A stretch of DNA of 64,000 bases from Isoetes taiwanensis (lineage: Eukaryota; Streptophyta; Lycopodiopsida; Isoetales; Isoetaceae). The DNA is taken from NCBI GenBank assembly GCA_021234155.1, contig JAJEKV010000023.1, positions 2,720,557 to 2,784,556 on the forward strand, given 5' to 3'. Of this stretch, positions 33,201-43,929 are shown piece by piece. Below the pieces are notes generated by a model. That model was given only the letters and a program-made list of their open reading frames with translations. It ran no database searches and was not told the DNA's origin. A program made the translations under genes and the position numbers. The stretch's first letter is position 1. Each line of letters starts with the position of its first letter.

Positions 33201-34685
33201 AAAACAGAAAATTTCCTCTAAATTTTATCTTGATCCGATACCACTCGAATGCGGAAAGATCTCTGCCGTCCAACCACATCGGGATGAACTCCAAAAGTAA
33301 AACGCCTTTTATTCACCTTATTTTACACCAAATACTAAACACTTTCCAATTCAAATATGTAAACGGTTGGATTAGAAGCTAACGACAGAATGGCGCCATC
33401 TGAACCGTTCATTTGAGACCCGCGTGAAAAAGGTAGACCTGGCTATGCTTGGAGACCACCGTTGAGAAAGATACGACGACAGAAATACCCTTCTGTTTTG
33501 CCGTTTCTTCGCAATCTTGCAGTATTTGGATGATTAATCCGACTTCTAGAGTAACTTCCTACAACCAGGAGCTTCTGATCGGTACCTCATTTGCTTATTC
33601 TGATGACGGAGATAGCACTACCGGATTATGGTTCTTGCCGTTCGGAAACAAGGGAGCGTTCTCGTCTAAAGCTTTATCTTGTTTCAGCTCGAATGTAAAA
33701 TTTCTTGCATCCCCATTGTAGCTGTGAAGAAACGGCAGCTCAATCTTCTTAATTGCTATTGGTTTCAAATGTTAAATGCCACGCATTTCTTCTGCAATCG
33801 TCTTCTTCCTTGAGGTATTCTTACTTAGTTTCTTCTTTAGCTAATGTTGATTTTTTATTTTACGCGTTTCTGCCGTTACGTGTTCCACAATGTAATGGTA
33901 GCAATACGTTTTTCTCGGACAGAGGAAGTAGTTTATCACCAATTTCTGGCAAGGATTTTGGAATTGACTTGATTCGAAAGGATGGCTATTATAAGCATAT
34001 CTTCTCTATCTCAGGTTAGAAGTCCACAAGCATAGCAATGAACTCATCAGTTCACGCTTTTGTGTCCATTTTCCATTTCAAATCTTGTATATTACTGTTA
34101 ATACATATCTAGCAGCAGTACTTTGGCAAACATCTCATTTGGGGTTTGTTATGAACAACACATTCATGATACAATTTGAGCTTATTTTCACGAAACTCAC
34201 CAGGGAAAAACGTGAAACCTAGTTACCATGGAGCCTGGCTAATGATATATGTATTGCTCATATTCCACTTTAGAATACCTCTCTTTGCCTTGCTTAATTT
34301 ACTTCCAGCCCTCATGTTTTAAAGTTTTTGCTTTCTTAGAGGCCATAGTTCCCGATATAGTGGTGTAAATTATGACACACTGGAGTGTAAAGCCATCTTA
34401 TTTTCTTATGCTGGTGTTATTGTTCTTAGTTTGTGTGTTGTCATATCATAGATATCCCTATAGGTAAATATAGTACAAAAAATTGCTATGATCTTAAGGC
34501 TGTTTGGGCTTGCCTCTTACCTGGCTGATCCATGTTTATTTTTTTGGCACAATGAGCAGTCCTTATTATGGCGAGGATAGTATTTTCCTGTATAACACTT
34601 GCTCGATGGCAGAACATCTGATGGAGCATTCTAGCAAAGACCATATACGAATCCTTTTCCTTCAAGATTTTTGAGACTAGTATTA
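33201..34685 (+). promoter_or_regulatory. Probable upstream region/5' UTR of the DHHC gene
   Basis: No protein-coding signal that fits the gene. The nearest upstream frames (33,449-33,721 and 33,753-34,019) have no recognised domain. CTCAG|GTTAG at about 34,014 could be the 5' splice site of a leader intron, but I cannot place its partner with confidence. I did not identify a TATA box. Confidence 0.35.
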
Positions 34686-37600
34686 ATGGTACGGCAACAT
34701 GGCTGGCAGCTTCCTGCTCATGCTTTCCAGGTATGAATGCAATACTCTGTTTATGAAAGCATTTTAAATGCAAACAAGCTAATCTATTGGGACTAGATTT
34801 AAGTGTGAGTGGTTTAATGAGAGACGTATTTTTAGTGATCTTTACGCCTTTGCAATGGTTATTCAAAACACATATGATGCGTCATGCCTAGAGATTCATT
34901 ACACGAGACCAAAATAACCGTGAGAGCCTTGACAGAAAGGCGGCATGTCAAGATTTTATGGATAGCATATGCTTCCATGGTTTTGCACATAACTAGTGGC
35001 AGGACTGGACTTTTCTTCTTTTTATGGTATAAGGGAACAAACAAACATCAATAGACATCAGAAACAGTGAACAAATGATTGTAGGAACTGGCATTTTACC
35101 CCCGAATACTTTACTGTCACAAGCTCTAGGTATTTGCAGATGGCCTAATATTACATGATCAATTCTATGAGAGATATGGGAGAACCATTTCCTAAATCTT
35201 TATTGGGCCATTCCCTGCACATAATCCAAAAGCAAGTAAGTTCTGAAGAATTTGAGAATTTACACAACTGTAAATCTCGTTGGAGATGCTGGTAGCATAT
35301 GTACTTGTCAAAGCATATGTGTGATAAAAGAAGATTGCAGCGGTCTTTGAAGTTATTACATGCACGCAGACAATTATGTTTCTTCAGCTAGACTTTATTC
35401 TTAGATGTGATAGAGGCCTCTGAACCAAAGCTTTGAATTTCTGAGAAAATTCTCAGTCTGAGATGATTAAGATAGATGTTAGAAGCCAACTGATTGGCAA
35501 GAAAAAGCATAAAAAATGTTACATGTATTGCGTACTGAACTTGAGCTTCCTGGCTTTATTTATTACAGGTTGTTGCGATTACAGTATTTTTCATCCTTGC
35601 AGTTGCATTTTATGTCTTTTTTGCTCCCTTTGTTGGAATTATCGGTTTGCAATATACAGCTATTGCAGCTTACACTCCACTGGTTTGTTCTTGGGGACTT
35701 GGAATCTGCTTGTGTATCCAATGTGTTCTAATTTGTCTACACATGACAGGCTGTTGCAGTGTTCCTTCTTTACATCCGCTGTACTGCAATCAACCCAGCA
35801 GACTCTGGAATATATGTCCAGGAGCAAGAGAGAGGCTATGTTAAAGATGGAAAGAAGGGGCTAGTTTCAGGTTCAGTGTATACCGCTTCAGTATCTGAAC
35901 AACAACTTTCAGATCCTCTTACCAGAAGTGGCTCAATTATTGAAGCTACTGCTAGTCATTTACAAGAACTTGACATTGAACATTTAGGCAACTTTTGGGG
36001 AATACTAAAGCTGCGAATCGTGTACCACCATCTCTGATTATTAGTTCTATTGCATGTGCTTGGGCTGTTAAAGAGGACAATTGCATGAACAATGCTGATT
36101 TTAGGCATCCCATGGCAGATGAAGATATCCTTTTCTGCACTCTTTGTAATGCTGAGGTCAGTAGAATGGCCCTATCGTGGCATTGTTGTTTATATTGAGT
36201 ATTTGAGATTGTGTTTATTCTGCAGGTACACAAGCTGAGCAAACATTGTAGGAGCTGTGACAAATGTGTTGCTGGCTTTGATCACCATTGTCGTGTATGT
36301 CTGTAACTTATATGCTAAGCGTTTTCAGAATGCTCATTTTCATAGTGTAAATGCTGCAGTGGCTGAACAATTGCGTGGGAAAGAAGAATTATGCCAGTTT
36401 TGTGGCTTTAATGGCTACAAGTTTGCTTTTTGTACGTGTTGATATGGCAATGCAGATATTGGGTTAAGTAGATGCTGAAATGTTTTATATTGGCAGCTGA
36501 TTTTGCAGTGGGCAACAGGAATTGAGGTTCTTGTGCACTATTTTGTGCATAAATCATCGGTCACTAGTCTAATTGTGGAAAAACTTGGCAATGGATTTAC
36601 AAATGGAATATTCCCAGCGATTGTGGTACGCATCTGATGTTTCTATTTTAGGAGTTACAGTCAAGCTAATCGACAATTGGGATTTGTGGCGCAGCTCTTA
36701 TGTACCGTCCTTTCTCTACTTGCCTCCATTCCCTTGAGCGAGCTTTTCTTCTTCCATATTATTCTCATGCGAAAGGTACTTCAAATACGAGCTCTCTAAC
36801 TTGAAAGTCAATTCATCTTTCTCTGGTGTTAGGGAATTACGACCTATGAGTACGTTATAGCGATGAGAGCCCAGAGTGAGCAACAAGCTGTTTCCGTGGA
36901 AGGTGACATGGTGAGCGGTCCAACTTCTCCTACCACGTCGGTTGCAACAGGATTAACGCAATCTAGTTCTGTGGGGCATCAATATAAAGGTGCTTGGTGT
37001 ACCCCACCAAGGGTCTTCATAGAAAATCAGGTCAGTTATTATTTTCTGCTTATCAGTCTTAGCTTTGTTTCTGATATAGCCCCTTTAATATCTCTAGGAT
37101 GAGATACTTCCCCATTTGGAACCTGGGCGAATTCCGTCAACCGTGGATCCTGATTCTGTCTTTGTGAAGCAAGAGAAGAAAAATCAGAAACGGCCTGTGA
37201 GGATTAGTGCATGGAAACTCGCAAAGCTTAACCCCCAGGAAGCTGCACGAGCGGCTGCGAAGGCAAGAGAAGGCTCATCTGTAATGCGTCAGCTCAACAC
37301 TCATGGAGTAAGCATCTCAGAGACTGGTGATGACTCTAGTGATAATGATAGCAGCGGAGGAAGTAGTACCAGCACAGATTTCTATGGCAACTTGAATATC
37401 CGCTCCAATAAAACGAGATATGCTACCAAGGTTGCTGCAGCATCCAAACATGAGTTTAACACTTTCCATTTTGATTCGGCAGATGGCATAGCATCAGTAA
37501 GGAGCAGCAGTGATGCGAGTAGCCCAGGCCATGTATTTAATGAATTTGGTGAGTTAAGTCCATTGCCTTCAAGGCCAGATTATGATAGGGGTGGTCTGTA

Positions 37601-38288
37601 TTCGGTGAAAGGAAGAATGGTTACTCCTGTGCCGAAGAAGACACACGTGCCTTCATACAGCATAGGTGGTAGTACATCATCAGACGGTTGTCCTCCTTGG
37701 CCTGGAAGACATGAAGCATCAGGTGAGTTTGGTAGAGGAAGTGGTGAAGAAAGTGGGGTTGACAGAACAAGCCAGAGTAAGGTTAACCAGTCCATGAAGA
37801 AGCAGAAAAGAACATCTGTGTTCTGGGATAGTAAAGCAGGAAGGTTTGTGTTGGACCCTGGGAGGGATGATGGTCTTGGAAGGCCTACTGTGCTATCATA
37901 TATTAAACAAGCTTGGCCTGAACATCCGTTAACACCAATTTCTGTTCCACATAATACGAATCCTCAAGTTCGTCAAGAAGGGCTTTCACCCCCTGCATCT
38001 GCTCTGCGGACAGATGGCCGTTCAAGCAGGCAATCCTCTAGAGCTGGGGATGACCTTTTGTATACAGGAAGCTCTATTTTCTTTGGTGGACCAATGACGC
38101 CTTCTGTTGGAGGTCGAAAGCCAGGTACAACATCTAGTGAGAAAATTGAAGACCATCCCAGAAATGTGATAGAAGAAAATAGACCAGGCAGGGCTCCTGG
38201 ATCCCGGCTTCAGTCTCCCATCTTCGTGCCTCGCAGGCCTCCTTCCCCGAGCATCATCTTAGGACATGGTTCGCCAAGTTCTAATTAA
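34686..38288 (+). CDS. DHHC protein S-acyltransferase (PAT), nine exons
   Basis: Transfers palmitate from acyl-CoA to protein cysteines at a membrane. Exons by GT-AG junctions: 34686-34730, 35569-35682, 35750-36156, 36226-36294, 36360-36431, 36497-36625, 36695-36775, 36833-37030, 37098-38288; about 768 residues. The start [15 protein letters not shown] matches the conserved N-terminus of large plant PATs. Four hydrophobic segments: [61 protein letters not shown]. The catalytic Cys-rich domain spans exons 3-5: [34 protein letters not shown]. Post-TM4 box GITTYEY and NPADSG (DPG-like) are present. A long Ser-rich tail with [10 protein letters not shown] and [20 protein letters not shown] is typical of the Arabidopsis PAT19-22 group. 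One base is missing in exon 3 near 35,990 (TTTTGGGG), which breaks the frame. Confidence 0.92.
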
Positions 38289-38380
38289 CAGTCCTTTTGC
38301 TAAATCATGGGCATGTTTTATAGAAACAGGTTGATTTCCCGGTTTACTTCTAAGGACAGTCTGGGCTTTTGCGTTCAGCG

Positions 38381-38648
38381 ACAAGTATTTTCTTACAGTA
38401 GTGATAGTGACATCATATCTTTTATGATTCAAATGTATACTCAATTTCTCATCCTTGTAATTAATTCATTACACCATCCTAATTTTTTGAAGACTACACC
38501 AGCCACAAAGATAGATCATGAATTTGACTCCATAAATCGACAGCCTAACCATAAAAAAGTGGAAGGTTAAAACGCATCTGTGTCCATGTGTTCGTGTTCT
38601 ATGAACCTATGCCCTCAAAATTTGATTCAGTGGACTGCTCCTGAAATT
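38381..38648 (+). repeat. 265-bp direct duplication, copy 1 (PAT 3' flank)
   Basis: Starts GACAAGTATTTTCTTACAGT about 90 bp after the PAT stop and is repeated at 40,106-40,385 with few changes. It probably includes the PAT 3' UTR. Confidence 0.85.
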
Positions 38649-38769
38649 TATTCAAATTTTCCTTAAGTAGTACTTGCTCATTATGAGTTTTATTAAACTC
38701 CTCATTGAGTTGGGGGAATCATTGTTCCAAAGGTTCCTCAGTTGTATTATTCTGCATTTGAGACATAGG

Positions 38770-39046
38770 GGTTTATGGTGCCTTAGTGAGGTTCTCCTTC
38801 ATGAGGATCACCCTCCATAGTAACCACCTCCTGAGTTTCCTTTTTGGTGCCATCTTCCCTGGCTGCCTCAACCTCTGCTTCGAATTCAAATTCGAGCAGA
38901 TCATCATCCAGATGGATGTCCTACAAAGCTGGCAGTAGGCCGTTATTAGCAGGGTGAACTTCTGGCTGCCCCACACCATCTGGAACATTCTCTGATTCAC
39001 CCTCTGCAACATTCTCAGATTCATTCTCAAGTCCTTGATCCGCCAT
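38770..39046 (-). pseudogene. Acidic Gag-like start of an LTR element
   Basis: ATG at 39,046 lies just after the primer site and opens MADQGLENESENVAEGESEN, with an internal ESENV repeat. A TAG follows after about 40 codons, then an acidic stretch (HLDDDLLEFEFEAEVEAA) in the same frame. It looks like the first part of a retrotransposon Gag. The rest of the element is missing. Confidence 0.55.
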
Positions 39047-39049
39047 TAC

Positions 39050-39061
39050 GCTCTGATACCA
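39050..39061 (-). promoter_or_regulatory. Primer-binding site (initiator tRNA-Met)
   Basis: The minus strand reads TGGTATCAGAGC, the classical complement of the plant initiator-Met tRNA 3' end, four bases inside the LTR end at 39,066. Confidence 0.9.
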
Positions 39062-39065
39062 AAAA

Positions 39066-40100
39066 TGTCACGCAATAATTATGCAACTTCCCAAACAATG
39101 GCAAATAGCCAACAGTCTACGACCCGCACCACGAACTCCCATAGTTCTCCACGGCTGTTGGGACTAATCTCCCAAAGCACTAATCAGGAAGTCTGGCTTC
39201 CTCTTGATTCTTTCCAAGAGAATCGAATGGCCTTTCAACACAAAAGCAGGTCTTATGATGCAAGCTTTAACCTTGAACCAATTGCCAATACCGCAATCAA
39301 GCAAGCAAGACTCTTGTATTCCAAATGCAAGAGATATGTTTGCAAGTAATTCTTACAAGCAATCAGCCCAGATTTCCCACCAGCTATCAAGCCACCATCT
39401 AGGGTGCTTCAGAGGCTAAAACCATGTTCAAAGGGGTCAAATTGTGTTGGACGATATCAAGTATTCCCATATCTGCTCTGTAACAGAGAAAATTGGATGC
39501 CTTCATCAATCCGTGGGTGCTCTTTAATGCGAGTTCTCAGGCTTTAAATAAGGCCGAAGTCCCCATGTTGCACGCCTTTACAGGCAATTTCAACCACACC
39601 CTAGGTGGTCGCCATACCCTGGCATGCTTGAATCAAGGAGAGAATTCATCTGAGGTTGCCCAACCAGCTGGATATCAGAGATGCTTAAGAAGCTTCGAGC
39701 TTTTCTTGGCCTTTTTCCCTAATGATTTAACCAAAACAAATCCAAAGATGCCACCTTGGCCACATTAACATTAAATGTTTCAAGCTAATGTTTATATTCT
39801 ACAAGAAATTTATCGCGGCGGCCTTGTGGTTCAACTTAATGAAAAATCCACCATCTGTATAAGATAGTCAGTGCAAAAGTTTCGGTTTAGTGCAAAGAAG
39901 ACAATTATCAAGGTGTTTCAAAGTTAAGCCCTTTCCAAACAATATGGTCCTTGTTTTTGACTTGGTGAAAAAGACACACCCTATGTATAATGCAAAAAAT
40001 TCAGAATTAGTGCAAAGATGTTTTCAACCCTTACAACGGCTTAAGTATAACAATATCTTTTTCTTGAGGGACAATGGCTGAGCATGCCAATATATCAACA
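39066..40100 (-). repeat. LTR of a truncated retrotransposon
   Basis: About 1,035 bp from TGTCACGCAATAATT to ATATATCAACA on the plus strand, so TGTTG...TGACA in element sense. It is a 5' LTR because the primer site and gag start follow it. The 3' part and second LTR are absent. It lies between the two copies of the 265-bp duplication downstream of the PAT gene. Confidence 0.7.
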
Positions 40101-40105
40101 AGTCG

Positions 40106-40385
40106 ACAAGTATTTTCTTACAGTAGTGATAGTGACATCATATCTAACAAAGCTTTTATGATTCAAATGTATACTCATTTTTCATCCTTGTAATTAATTC
40201 ATTACACCATCCTAATTTTTGAAGACTACTCCAGCCACAAGGTAGGTCATGAATTTGACTCCATGAATCGACAGCCTAGCCATAAAAAAGTGGATGGTTA
40301 AAATGCATCTGTGTCCATGTGTTCGTGTTCTATGAACCTATGCCCTCTATTTTTTTTTGGCTCCCATTTTGATCCAGTGGATTGC
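40106..40385 (+). repeat. 265-bp direct duplication, copy 2
   Basis: Same sequence as 38,381-38,648 with a few indels, for example an extra AACAAAGC and a T run near 40,352. Confidence 0.85.
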
Positions 40386-40650
40386 CTATCAAATACCCAA
40401 GGTGTTATTCTTAGCGATTTTGTCTTGCTTGGAGGGTGGTAGAATGGAAGAGGTTGGTATGCCTATCATATACCCAAGGTGTTATTCTTAGCAATTTTGT
40501 CTTGCTCGGAGGGTGGTAGACTTAGCGATTTTGTCTTGGTTGGAGGGTGGTAGAATGGAAGAGGTTGGCATGCCTATCATATACCCAAGGTGTTATTCTT
40601 AGCGATTTTGTCTTGGTCGGAGGGTGGTAGACTGGAAGAGGTTGGTATAC
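40384..40650 (+). repeat. Minisatellite, about 77-bp unit
   Basis: About three full or partial copies of GCCTATCA(A/T)ATACCCAAGG...TTAGCGATTTTGTCTTG...GGAGGGTGGTAGA...GGAAGAGGTTGGTAT. One copy is shortened near 40,520. No coding capacity was recognised. Confidence 0.85.
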
Positions 40651-40933
40651 GCGTGTAGGAACTCCTTCATTTGCTCTTTGTCCATTCAACATACTTCGTG
40701 TTTGTGAGCCTACTCTAAAGAAAAAGCTAGAGTGCAAGTGATACTATTTAAGCTTCCAATTTTGACTCTCAAAGCCATCCCTTTAGCCTCTCTCTCTTCA
40801 ATAGCCTTGATCTTGTTTTAAAAGATAATCTCCTGGACAATGAGTATTAGGATTGATTGGATCAGCCATGAGCGATTGTCTAATATTTTTAATTTCCACA
40901 ACAAGCCCATTTTGTAAACATAGACTTTACTTC

Positions 40934-41490
40934 AAGCATTACATTCTTTAAGCCTCTTGCTAAAGTTTTGTATAGATTGATGAATATCAAAGGGGAAACT
41001 GAAGGTAGAATCTAGCGAATTCATCACAGAAGGCTCTTTTATTTAGAAGATTTTAGTTTAACTTAAAGGGTGAGTTGGACTTTGGCTTATTTATTCTCCT
41101 GCGACGTTTGTCAAGGATCTAGGGAGTATAATCAGATATCGTATTTCCATCATCCTTGATAACAATACAGCCATTCAAAAAGCTGCATTTGGGTTGGAGA
41201 TAGAAAATCTATCAAAGCATTACATTCTTTAAGCCTCTTGATAAAGTTTTGTATAGATTGATGAATATCAAAGGGGAAACTGAAGGTAGAACCTAGTGAA
41301 TTCATCACAGAAGGCTCTTTTATTTAGAAGATTTTAGTTTAACTTGAAGGGTGAGTTGGACTTTGGCTTATTTATTCTCCTGCGACGTTTGTCAAGGATG
41401 AGTATGATCAGATATCGTATTTCCATCATCCTTAATAATAATACAACCATTCAGAAAGCTGCATTTGGGTTGGAGATAGAAAACCTATCA
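40934..41490 (+). repeat. 281-bp tandem duplication
   Basis: 40,934-41,214 and 41,215-41,490 are adjacent near-identical copies (AAGCATTACATTCTTTAAGC at the start, GAGATAGAAAA(T/C)CTATCA at the end). Small differences near 41,100 and 41,397. It may derive from an old LINE, but I cannot show that. Confidence 0.88.
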
Positions 41491-41710
41491 AGAGTGCAAA
41501 AAGTTCTATCATTCCTTTGTTTTTTGTTGCTCCAACAATCTTGGGTTGAATGGGAGACTTCTAACGATGTATAAAGTTAACCTTGCATCTCTCCTCGGTA
41601 ACCTCAAAACACGGACAAGGTCATGATCGAGGATAAGAATAGAATAGAATAGAAAGAGTTTTAATGAGACCAATTGGCATATGGGACCTAAACAAAGAGA
41701 ACAACAAATA

Positions 41711-41777
41711 TATTATTGTAAGGATTAGAAAGTCCCCACCCCGAAGGGTTTTTGAGGGAAAAAACTTTGCAGTAATA
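41711..41777. repeat. Conserved hairpin, locus 4 (LINE-A 3' UTR)
   Basis: Arms TATTATTG and CAGTAATA (one G-T pair) around GGATTAGAAAGTCCCC...GAAGGGTTTTTGAGGGAAAAAAC. It lies between the LINE-A coding end and its tail. Confidence 0.75.
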
Positions 41778-41949
41778 GGTATGCTGCGAAACTGTACAAT
41801 AAGAAAGCAGGGTACAATTCGTTAACGCCCAAGAAGACATATCTGAGTGCATGTATCCAAAACCTCTTGAAGATATGATCCCAATAAGCTCACCGAGGGC
41901 GTGTTTAATAACACATGCATTGGCTGGTTGGGCAAGATTATGTGCCTAT

Positions 41950-42190
41950 ATTTGATCGAATGCTGGACAGGTTTGAAGGGCAGGGTGTTCATCCTCGATG
42001 GCAATGCTGATAGATCCCGTCCTTTTTGATCAAATGCTGGACAGGTTTGAAGGGCATGGCAATCATCCTAGATGGCTCCGAGTTGGCAATGCTGACAGAT
42101 CCCGTCCTCGCATGCCTCCCGAGTCCATCTGCATGTCTCAATGCAGAGGAGATGCACACCCGTGCAGATGGAGGATATCATCCTACGTTT
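41950..42190 (-). pseudogene. LINE-A C-terminal Cys/His module, partly duplicated
   Basis: The minus strand encodes CRWTREACEDGICQHCQLGA followed by DD-HALQTCPAFD, matching the C-x2-C...EDE-x-H-x4-C module at the end of the other LINEs here. A 75-85 bp direct duplication (41,950-42,025 and 42,026-42,108, sharing ATGCTGGACAGGTTTGAAGG) repeats part of it. Stops and frame changes show decay. Confidence 0.65.
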
Positions 42191-42364
42191 CTTCATAGGC
42201 AAAGGTACGCGTAGATCACACTACGGATCTCGTGTGTAGTGTGTTGTCTTAACCTAACTCGTATCCCAGATTTTGCTAAAGAAGCATGCATCAAGATACT
42301 GCCGCAAGTGATTGTGATCCTCCTCAGATTGGACATGGATGCACCTATGTGCCTGGACATTCCA

Positions 42365-42634
42365 TCAACTGAGCTTATTTTTCCTTCTAGCAGGCCTTAA
42401 GGCGCGATGAACCCAGTGCCATGGCATAAACAAGGTTGGGAGATGAGCATTAACCATACCAGCCACCTTCAGGAAGTAGATGATATGGTAGTCCAGTGCG
42501 GCCCTTTGGAGGGGTAAGAAACCCGTCTCCTGCAACAGAATGTGATATGGGACTATGGACTTTACCCTAAGCGCTCGAGCTAAGAATAGCTTCTGCCCCT
42601 GTTCCAGATCATTCCAGTTGGCGAGGGATATCAC
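42365..42634 (-). pseudogene. LINE-A region between RT and Cys/His module
   Basis: An 89-codon frame in the position of the thumb/linker of LINE-A. The sequence (LANWNDLEQGQKLFLARALR...) has no separate domain that I recognise. It is included because it lies in order between the palm and the C-terminal module. Confidence 0.5.
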
Positions 42635-42989
42635 CGGCCTTACGTATAAGAGAACACGCTCTACTAAGGCTCAGACCTAGTGTAGCTGATGACCCCATGC
42701 ATATAGCTTTCTTTGTAACTATTGTTCTGCATGGCATACAGTGTTTTCCACCTATTGTAACGCGAAACTAGATGGAAGCATCCCAGTATGTGGTAATAGG
42801 AAGCTCCACTACAAAATACTTGTAAGTGGGAGACACCTCAACATTTTGGCCCTGATAAGTGAAAGAGGGACTCTATGATTGGCGCGAGGATGAAAGTACC
42901 AGCATTTTGGTCGTGGTCAAGTTAACTTGCATGCCAATGAACTGACAGAGGTATCTAAAGCATCCAAATGGCACTGATGTCGCATGGGG

Positions 42990-43416
42990 TGTATGCTGAG
43001 CGGTCTATGTCGTCAGCATAGTTGAGCTGTCGGCTTATGTGGTGCAAGAGCTGAGCCGCCCCTCCCCTCATTCAACAAGCTTCTAACTGGTCAATGTACA
43101 AGCCAAAGAGCATCGGGAAGAGTGTGCAGTACTGGCGTACTCCAATACTGCTGACAACTGACTGTCCTGATAGTGTCGCTCTCCCTGAGCATACCTCATA
43201 CAACCTGTATATCACATTTAGATCCCTAGATGCCCCCAACTGCCTCAACCTGTCCCACAGCTTGTCTCGAGACATAATATCAAAAGATTTGTAAGGTCCA
43301 CAAGGCAGCAGTTTAGGTCTTGCCGACAATTCTACGATCTTTTGCCAAGGTTCACAGAGTAAAAATATGATCAATGGTGGAGTGGCGTGGCCGGAACCTC
43401 GCCTGTATAAGAGCAT
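42990..43416 (-). pseudogene. LINE-A reverse transcriptase, palm
   Basis: The frame 43,072-43,416 gives LLPCGPYKSFDIMSRDKLWD (degenerate motif A), GVRQYCTLFPMLFGLYID (motif B region, changed from RQGCPLSP) and leads to YADD at 43,009-43,020. Motif A has lost its DFxKAFD form, so this copy is not active. It continues LINE-A copy 1, which ends at motif A. Confidence 0.75.
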
Positions 43417-43633
43417 GTACCTCTGCTTCCTCTACCCACATTGTCAACTGCTGCTCAAGGATGCCCGCCAGCAATTTTGCAAAGAGGACTGACCAAGATG
43501 ATGCGGTAAGTGGCCGGGCAGTGAGGGTCGCCCGCCTTGTATGTTGGAATTACTCTATTAGTGGTCCAATGTGGGGGGAAGCCTTCTTGCAATGCCTTAT
43601 TGAACCATGCCGTCAGGATGCATTAGAGAAAAT

Positions 43634-43656
43634 ATGGGGTCTCCAAAAGACCCCAT
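43634..43656. repeat. 9-bp-arm palindrome at LINE junction
   Basis: ATGGGGTCT and AGACCCCAT with a 5-base loop, exactly at the 5' junction of LINE-A copy 2. Confidence 0.7.
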
Positions 43657-43929
43657 GTTAAAATAGAGAAAATCCACATTAGTTTTTTGCTCTAGCCAAT
43701 CAGAGATGAGTGCCTTTGTTCTTAATCTACATACCTGGCATAGCATATTAACTTCGGTATCCACATGTGTTTATTTAGATAGGGTCTCTTTTTCCAAGGG
43801 AGACTCCCAAATCTACCACACTTCCCTATGGAGACTCCAAATCTACCCAAATAATAGATGGAAACAGCGGGCCTTTACCTCCAATATCTCCAAGCAATAA
43901 ATTTTGTCATTTTTCTCAATTGTTGTGGG
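43657..43929. other. No recognisable gene
   Basis: Short stretch between LINE-A copy 2 and the L1 piece. GGAGACTC(C)CAAATCTACC occurs twice (43,798 and 43,831). No coding motif. Confidence 0.4.

Larger units (their letters stand above)
41634..43633 (-). mobile_element. LINE-A copy 2 (5'-truncated, complete 3' end)
   Basis: Reads right to left: RT from the box before motif A, palm with YADD, C-terminal Cys/His module, 3' UTR with the conserved hairpin, short stem (GGTCCCATATGCCAATTGGTCTC in halves), and a TTCTA-type tail at 41,634-41,658. The part at 43,370-43,630 aligns with 2,460-2,760 of LINE-A copy 1, joining the two as one family. Loss of the 5' half is normal for LINE insertion. Confidence 0.8.

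Noticed and set aside
43657-43929. MITE with GAGAAAA ends
   Set aside because: The proposed inverted ends match over only a few bases and there is no clear target duplication.
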